NCBI GenBank assembly: GCA_022113835.1
Contig: JAILWY010000016.1
Coordinates: forward strand, 1,243,501 to 1,307,500
Source of the DNA: Atopsyche davidsoni
Lineage: Eukaryota; Arthropoda; Insecta; Trichoptera; Hydrobiosidae
Reading direction: 5' to 3'
DNA: 64,000 bases
The translations under genes were made by a program, and so were the position numbers. Positions 57,300 through 64,000 of the stretch are shown piece after piece; the stretch's first letter is position 1, and the number at the start of each line of letters is the position of its first letter. The notes beneath the pieces are model-generated. The model saw only the letters and a list, made by a program, of their open reading frames with translations. It did not search any database and was not told where the DNA came from.

Positions 57300-60200
57300 A
57301 TGGACAAACCTGGCCTTGATGCAGATTGGAACTGTGAATCTGTAACGGAGTCCCTGGGCCGCTATCCGGGCCGCCTACATGGACAAGGAGATGTGATGTA
57401 CAACCTGTTCGGGCCCGGCAGCAGCTTCCGAAGCCTCCGTCTTCTCCACAGTGACTCTTGCAGCTCCTCGGACCCTGTCCGCGCCGACTGCTCCCTCAAC
57501 GACGCCATCCACACCACTCGTAATTCCTCTGGTGCCTTCCAACACGACTTATCCGTACAAAACTATGTGCCTATCGATAATCATAACTACGATTTGAAAG
57601 AATCGTACTGCGGAGTCGACGACTTGCTGGACGATAACAACCCCGTTACTGAGCACAGTCTCCCCTGCGACTACCTGAACTCTGATGACAAAATAGCCTC
57701 GAGCCTCAGCGACAACCTTGTCTCCGATGGCTTGAATATATTCTGCAGAAGTGAAAATGCACCCACACAAGTAGAAAATCGTATTCAAGAAGAGTCAAAA
57801 CGGTCGCTGAACGTATCTGAAACGAAACCGTTGGTCTCAAATTCTTTCCTTACCATGGAGAATAGTAATAATGCAATCGACAATAACTTACATTCCGGAA
57901 ATTCAATTGGACATTCTTTGCCAGCGAATGCAGGTTGCATTTCCGGCAACCATATCTTCAAACTTCCCAACAATGAACTGACCTTCAACGGAACCCTCAA
58001 ACACTTGCAGAAGCTGCAGCCAATTGTAGACTCCAACTTGAAGCAGTCCAGTTTGTACAAGGAAGACTACAAGTACATAGACAATCACGATAACGGCAAA
58101 GAAGAGTCGGTAGAAGAAGCCATTTACAAATCCTCAGACGAAGTCACCTCCAATTCCCCACAAAGCGAGTCAGCAGGCAGCAGCAAGTCAGGAATCACTA
58201 TATTCTCATCAGTTTCACAATTTCCTTCAGACTGCGAAGTAATATCTGATACAGGTCCGCCATCCAAAAAACTACCCACTAAATTCTCAGACATTCTTGA
58301 TGGATCAACTTCAGTAAATAAAACGAATGCTGTTACAGTCAACTATGCCAAGAAACTGAGTTTTGCCGGAACTCTCAGTCCCCTGAAAATCAACGGCAAT
58401 GGAGACCGAGATGGAAACCATCAAGGCTTGCCAACAGTCCACAACAGGAGCGGAGAGTCTCTGGATAGCTCCTACAGCAGCGGGGCTCAATCACCCAACA
58501 TGTTCTCAGATGAGGATGACTATGTGGATACTAAAATAGACATTAACAAGACTGATTTGATACTCAAGGAATTTGAAAAATATGAAAAACTCATTATTCA
58601 AAGGCTAGAAGTAAGTAGTCCATTTTGAGTTCATCAATGTCCATTTTTTTAATTCTATCAAACTTAACTCCAACACAAACATTTTTACTACAATTTATTA
58701 TACTTTGAGATTTATTTAATTTATTAAACATTGTTTATGACAACTCTGTTTTATTTGAATATTCTTTTAAACAGTTTTAATATTTATTTTTTAGAAAACA
58801 TTACAAGGAGTTCCACCTCCGCCCTCAGTGACAATCTGTCAGTTGACCGCAACTGACTTACTTAACCTCTACAACAAGCACCTGGCCAAATTCAACTGCA
58901 AGGAATCAAAACAATATTATGATGAAGCATCCATCACCCCTCCACGAAGAACGAGCTGTGATATCAACTCGGACCCGGCCATCGCCATGTCTCTAGCGCT
59001 AGCTTTGGAGAATACGGTCAGCCAGGCGTTCAGCACCACGCAGACAAACTCTACCACCAACCTGTCCACCGATGCACAGCCGGCCAGGTCCAAGAGCCAC
59101 GAGTCCCTTCAGGGAAACTTCACGGAGAACTTTGCCACCAACGCTGACTGGCCACACTTGCTGGAGAGCCGGTTCTATGGAGTGCAGTGAGTGATTTTAT
59201 TTTCGCATGCTCACATTAGGACATTATCAGTTATCATATCAGCCTACCCCTGGGATGCTTTTATTTGAGTTTCATGTTTATATTTCAGTATCATTTATTG
59301 CTCATTGTTTTTGGCCTTTTTAAGTATATCTTTTTCATAAACAAGACAATTAAGTCTAGCAGGAAAGCAAAATTATTTTATTTGACTGCATATTTGGCCA
59401 TGATCATGAAAATATTAATCAAATATTCCAGTTATAACTATATCTCATGTTGATTACTAAATATATGGAATTTTCCAGGAATTCATGTTGTTGAATACAC
59501 ACATTATGAATTCATTTGTGTGTGTATTCAGACAGGTATTTGATTTGTTCTCAGCTACAACTCAACAATTCACACGGAGCAGGTAGACTGCTTGTTGTCC
59601 AAGTATGTGTCTCGCTTTGTGGGCTGTGAGACAGCCTCGTCGTGCGTATCCGCATCGTCTCTCAACCCACCTCGCCGCGTTGTGCGCCCTATTCGCTCGC
59701 CGGGCCAGAGACTCAGTCATCTAGCACGCCGCCGTGTGGCCTTCTGCAGTGCAGCCAGCATTCTCGACACCTCGACTGCCAAAAGACAAATACTCATTGA
59801 TCGCAAGTGAGTATACTTTAATGCAATAGAAATGCTATAATGACTTTCATTGGTGATGTGGCTTCTCCAGTTTAGGTTCTTTTCGTATTGAAGTCATTTT
59901 TGATACCAACCTTAGGTTTGCTTATTCCACAAGTTAACATTGGTGGAATGCAATTTGGATACGCTATGCATTTTTATGTTTTGGATAGCTTGCGATTATG
60001 ATATTTAATTGAAGTTATCAAATAAAAATTGGTCCGTGTTTGAGTTGGTACTCATGGACATCCAAGTCTGCACTTCTATCACATCCAAATCAACTAATTA
60101 TTACATTCCTTGAGAGAATCTCAAAATCCCAATCTTCTGTCAAGTCATATTGCATTTATCCTTCATTTCACTTCTCTGCACCAATCCTTGATTTTCACTT

Positions 60201-62300
60201 TTTTTTTAAAATTTCATAGCTTTTTATCTTTCTGCTTTTTAATTTCTTCTTTACTTCATTTCAACCTTGCACTTTTCTTCCAACATTAAAACTAATTCAA
60301 TGTTCATTTGAAGTTTCTTCCCCCACAGAAAATTCAGCACTATGACGGCCGGCAGGCTACAACCTAAAGGGAAGAGCCCTCGGACCAAGAGAACTCCTGG
60401 AAAACGGACACCGGGCAAGCGGACTCCCGCACGCAAAACTCCTGGCAAAAAGACACCTGGGAAAAAAACCCCAAGCAGCTCGCAAAAGAAGCGAGGAGTT
60501 CGGAGATTACTTATTGGATCAGAACCAGCCATCAAAGCTCAACCTACCAGAGAAACTTCTAAAAGGGCGCTGTTTCTGAGCCCAGATAACATCGTTACCA
60601 AACCTATTGAAAAACCAGAGTCTGTTCCGCGACCTTCCACTTCGAGGGTCATGAGGTCCAAAAGGGCTCTCTTCGGATCTCCAGCCAAAGAGGACTCGGA
60701 CAGTACGAGTAATTCCATTGGCAATGGGAAAGTTGATGTCGTTGCCGATGCTGAAGTTGTAGGAAGAAAAAGAGGCAGGCTGGACGATTCATTGAATGAT
60801 CTACCTGTGTCCCAGAAGACAAAACTGCAAAAAAGTTTCTCCTTTGGAGGTGACCAACTTGACAGTAGTTACAGTCTGAAAACTATACAGAGAAGAGCGT
60901 CGGAGTATTTTCCTTCGAATAGGGAACTAGATGATGTTCAAAGAAAGGTGAGAAGCAGTTTTTCATTTATTTTGATATGAAATCAATAAAAATATAGATT
61001 TAATTGTGTTTCTCATAAAATTCAATATCAATGCCTAATAATTTTGATCTAAAGAAATAAAGCAAATATCAGTAATTTTCCAATTAAAATATGCATTTTT
61101 TTTTTCTGTTAGGTTGTATTTCATGAGTTCCAACTAATTAAATTCTGTGCCTAATATTATCAAAATAATGCCAATGTATTCAAACTGAATCATGTTTAAA
61201 TATGTCATTAGTGCAAATAATATTTCTTTATGGTCAACATTGAGAAAAGGGAAGTGACAAGTAAATTTGCTTTCTTTGGTTGCGTTGACCGAAATCACCG
61301 CACTGCATGGTCACTCGACAGACAATCATTTCTGAACGAGTATTACCCAGCGGTGTTACAAATGTTGTTCCAAAAATCATTTCATAGATGCTGCCATCAA
61401 AATGCACCGCACCCATTTGCTATTAACATCATCTAACTTTTTTGACAGAAATTAATTTGGGCTGTGGCAGAAGCACTGCGGCCCCACGGTATCAGCGTGA
61501 CTCATCCACAGTTTAAGCAGCATGCCTCTGTGCTGGCCCGTCTCACACGCAAGCTCAGTTTCTTACCGCCCCACGCCACGGCTCTGCGCTGCCCCACCTC
61601 CTCCACCAGCGACACCCTGCTCAAGTATGTATATTACCCACTCACCTGAAATCATTTAGTTTGTGACTAGAGATTTTTTTTTATTTTTCTGTTCAAAATA
61701 TTTATTATAATTTGGATGATGGTTAAATTGACATATATTTTACAGGAACAAAAATTTGTGTCAGTTATTATTTAAAAACTTTTCTTGTCACTACAATTAC
61801 AATACTTTTCTGTCTTTTGTTGTATTCCATTGAGGTGTTTAATATCAACTAATAATTTTTTAGGAGATTCAGATTTATTGTATTCTTTTTTTAGGATTGC
61901 TCGTTTGTATGTATTTGCCGTCATAAAAGGACGATCAGTGGAGGAGCTCTTCGCAGAGGAGCAAGCCAAGCATGCCAACATGGCGGCTTCCCGCATCACC
62001 GGCTACGTCCCCCTTAGCGCCTACGAACCCAACAAGGTCCATACAATCTCTTCCATTAGTCGCAACAGCGAAAACTCGTACGGAGATGTCAAGAGTTTCA
62101 AATCTGACCAGACTTCCAACATGAAGACGGTTCTGCAGGACAAAACTGTCAACATTGATTCTAGATCCAACGGGAGCAGTAACAGCAACAGCGTCATCAG
62201 TGCAGATCTGAAGAAGCCTCTTCACACGAAAGACGGTAACAAACTGCGGGCCCGCAGGCAAATCAGCTTTGATAATATGGAAGACCCGGCAAAAAGATGA
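57300..62300 (+). CDS. Unidentified, probably nuclear protein with CDK-site array and cyclin-docking motifs, 1051 aa
   Basis: Six coding exons: 57300-58610, 58795-59186, 59555-59806, 60329-60947, 61449-61624, 61895-62300, all GT-AG and in frame. The 5' UTR is itself spliced (acceptor just before 57265). The first 437 residues are acidic and Ser/Asn-rich. Next come a conserved-looking block (KTLQGVPPPPSVTICQLTAT, LLNLYNKHLAKFN) and FYGVHYNSTIHTEQVDCLLS. Residues 668-700 contain one SP and six TP sites in a Lys/Arg-rich array (KRTPGKRTPGKRTPARKTPG), a CDK-substrate pattern. Two RALF cyclin-docking motifs, each followed by SP, lie at 731-737 and 764-770. The C-terminal region (WAVAEALRPHGISVTHPQFK, LYVFAVIKGRSVEELFAEEQ) appears globular and helical, and the tail is disordered. 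No membrane segment. A cell-cycle or chromosome role is inferred from motifs only; I do not recognise the family. Confidence 0.8.
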
Positions 62301-64000
62301 CCTTCCGTGCTCGTGTAGTACGGAGCACTCTCGACTATTAGGGACGTTATGTGCATAAATTTTACCAGAATAGAGAAATTTCAAAATGGGCTGCTAGTAC
62401 AAACACGTATGTACATTTCTACTAATTATGGACGCATTGAAAGCCAATAGTGATATTCTTTTTTCTTTAAAGAGTTTTCCTTGTGTCCAGCTATTTCAGA
62501 ATCCTCATTTCTTTGTCCGGTTTTATTTTTCGAGCAGAAGCTTTCTTTGTGATCATTTGGAAATGATTTACTTTGAACATATCACAACTAACACTTTCAG
62601 ATCCCTTTTAAAGAAATGTCCCTTAATTTTGAGACAAATTATTTTATTATTATTTTAAAGCACTGCTGTAAATAGCTTAAAAGAATATGTATATTTTTTA
62701 TTTTATTTTTAATGCCACATTTGAAATTACTTTCACCATCGCTAAATTATTTTAATTTATAAAAATTATAACATCAAGTTGAGAATAACTTCAACATCAA
62801 TGAGGCTTTAAAATTAAATAATTAAATAAATAATTATCACGTATGAAATCTAAATATAATGCGAACAGGTTATGTAAAACCCTGGTTTCTGAGAGACTGA
62901 TCAGCAGAAACAATAGTTAACAGGCATTTCACTGGTAATATTTAGTTAATAAAATTCGATAGACTTTATCTTTATCGCATATGGCTAATTAGCAGTTCAG
63001 GCTCTTACACGTTTACGCTAATCAATAGAAAACTTACAAAGCAAATATTATTTATTGTAGCTATCTTTCTTGTGCATGCATAAAAGCATTCTAAATAATA
63101 TACTAGCATACGAAGGCATGTGGCAGTACCGCCACTGCTAATCGGTGATTTTTCAAAGTTCAACCCGAGAGATGTACCCAACTACACGTTATCTATGATT
63201 ATTGTTGATTAGTCTTTCAGATATCAGGCATATGTATACAACTACAATAAGTCAATATTTAAAATTGTGCTGGTGTTATTTATTTCCTTATCTTCCGTCG
63301 TGATAACAAAAGATGGTTGGTAAAATACTGATATTTAGCTCTAACATATGGATACGCTCATATTTAAACGTTCAATGGTATTTTTGAATATTTTATACAT
63401 TTTAAACCTTTCTTATTCATTTCAGACAAACGACATCACATAAATTTAACATCTTGAAACGTCATTAGTTAAAAACAGACTAAATGCCATAATTCTTTTA
63501 TCAGAAATCCAATGATAGAGTTTCAGTCAGATATATATTATAACCTCTTTTATGAAGCTTTTTTAATTGAGTACAAAAGATGTATTGATTCGAATCAAGC
63601 CTTTCTAACCAATTTTTATATATTCATATTAGTGCACCAGATAAGCCACTTGTGGCTCATGTATCACCTGTATATTTTTCTTGTGATATCTTGCTATTAT
63701 ATTTGCATAGCCTAACCTGACCTTTAACTGGCTCAATACTTGCTTTGAAGCCAAACCTTCAGTTCTGTCCTTCAAACCTCAAAAGCACACATTCACTTGG
63801 ATGAAGAAAATCATTTTGTTTTTCAGATCAATTGGTAGCTTTTTAACTTTTAGTGGATAGAATTTTTTTATTATCGGTAAAAGTAAAGAGTAAAAATAAT
63901 AACCAGCTATAATTTAATTTGCTTAAGACATTTAGTTTTTTGAAACATTTGCTACCTTTATTTCGATGCATCTGTGCCTTCAAACACATAAAAAGATAAT
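62301..64000. other. 3' UTR and AT-rich downstream DNA
   Basis: AATAAA at 62825-62830 is a candidate polyadenylation signal, giving a 3' UTR of roughly 0.5 kb. Beyond it no gene, RNA or repeat is recognised to the window edge. Confidence 0.5.

Noticed and set aside
57785..58060. Open minus-strand frames overlapping the exons at 57.3-58.6 kb and 60.2-60.7 kb
   Set aside because: They are antisense shadows of a well-supported plus-strand coding region; the repetitive PGV-rich one merely mirrors the TPGK array.
1..64000. CRISPR array, prokaryotic operon or integrated virus
   Set aside because: The short direct repeats found are minisatellites or tandem duplications; genes are intron-bearing and eukaryotic; no capsid, polymerase, integrase or viral replication gene was seen.

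Overview
This window looks like a piece of an insect nuclear genome. It is strongly AT-rich, and its coding exons are split by GT-AG introns. It has three tandem genes for divergent ionotropic chemoreceptors (IRs, an arthropod/protostome family), a homologue of Drosophila tamozhennic/vertebrate SPATA2, and a dense layer of DNA transposon relics (hAT, pogo/Tigger), tRNA-derived repeats and Penelope-like hammerhead motifs. I cannot name the species. No prokaryotic or viral genes are seen.

Layout. 1-22.4 kb: gene-poor DNA with transposon relics, tandem duplications, hairpins, one intact hammerhead-ribozyme core (6707-6752), a few GC-richer islands that look like conserved non-coding or promoter DNA (about 8.45, 9.7, 10.2, 11.2, 19.85 and 20.9 kb) and a dispersed repeat of about 280 bp in five copies. 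22.4-36.4 kb: three IR genes in the same orientation (minus strand), each with a large first exon ending exactly before the conserved pore-lining segment. The rightmost gene has an extra 96-bp intron, and the middle gene encodes a long Asn/Val/Pro-rich, glycosylation-sequon-rich N-terminal insert. A 1.6-kb hAT relic carrying a 51-bp minisatellite sits just downstream of the rightmost IR. 36.4-48 kb: very AT-rich, with one exon-like ORF (38411-38584), a small hAT-like MITE and a tandem duplication. 48.0-54.5 kb (minus): a six-exon tamo/SPATA2-like gene that can be fully assembled. 57.3-62.3 kb (plus): a six-coding-exon gene for a 1051-residue, probably nuclear, protein with an array of CDK-type TPxK sites followed by two cyclin-docking RxLF motifs. 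I do not recognise its family.

How the genes relate. The IR trio is a local chemosensory array made by tandem duplication: same strand, same phase-0 intron position, alignable LBD and transmembrane parts. tamo and the CDK-site gene are divergently transcribed from an interval of about 2.7 kb, and the right-hand gene begins with a non-coding exon inside it. Splice junctions were checked by hand for reading-frame continuity: every assembled CDS is a multiple of three with GT-AG introns. Transcript evidence was not available.
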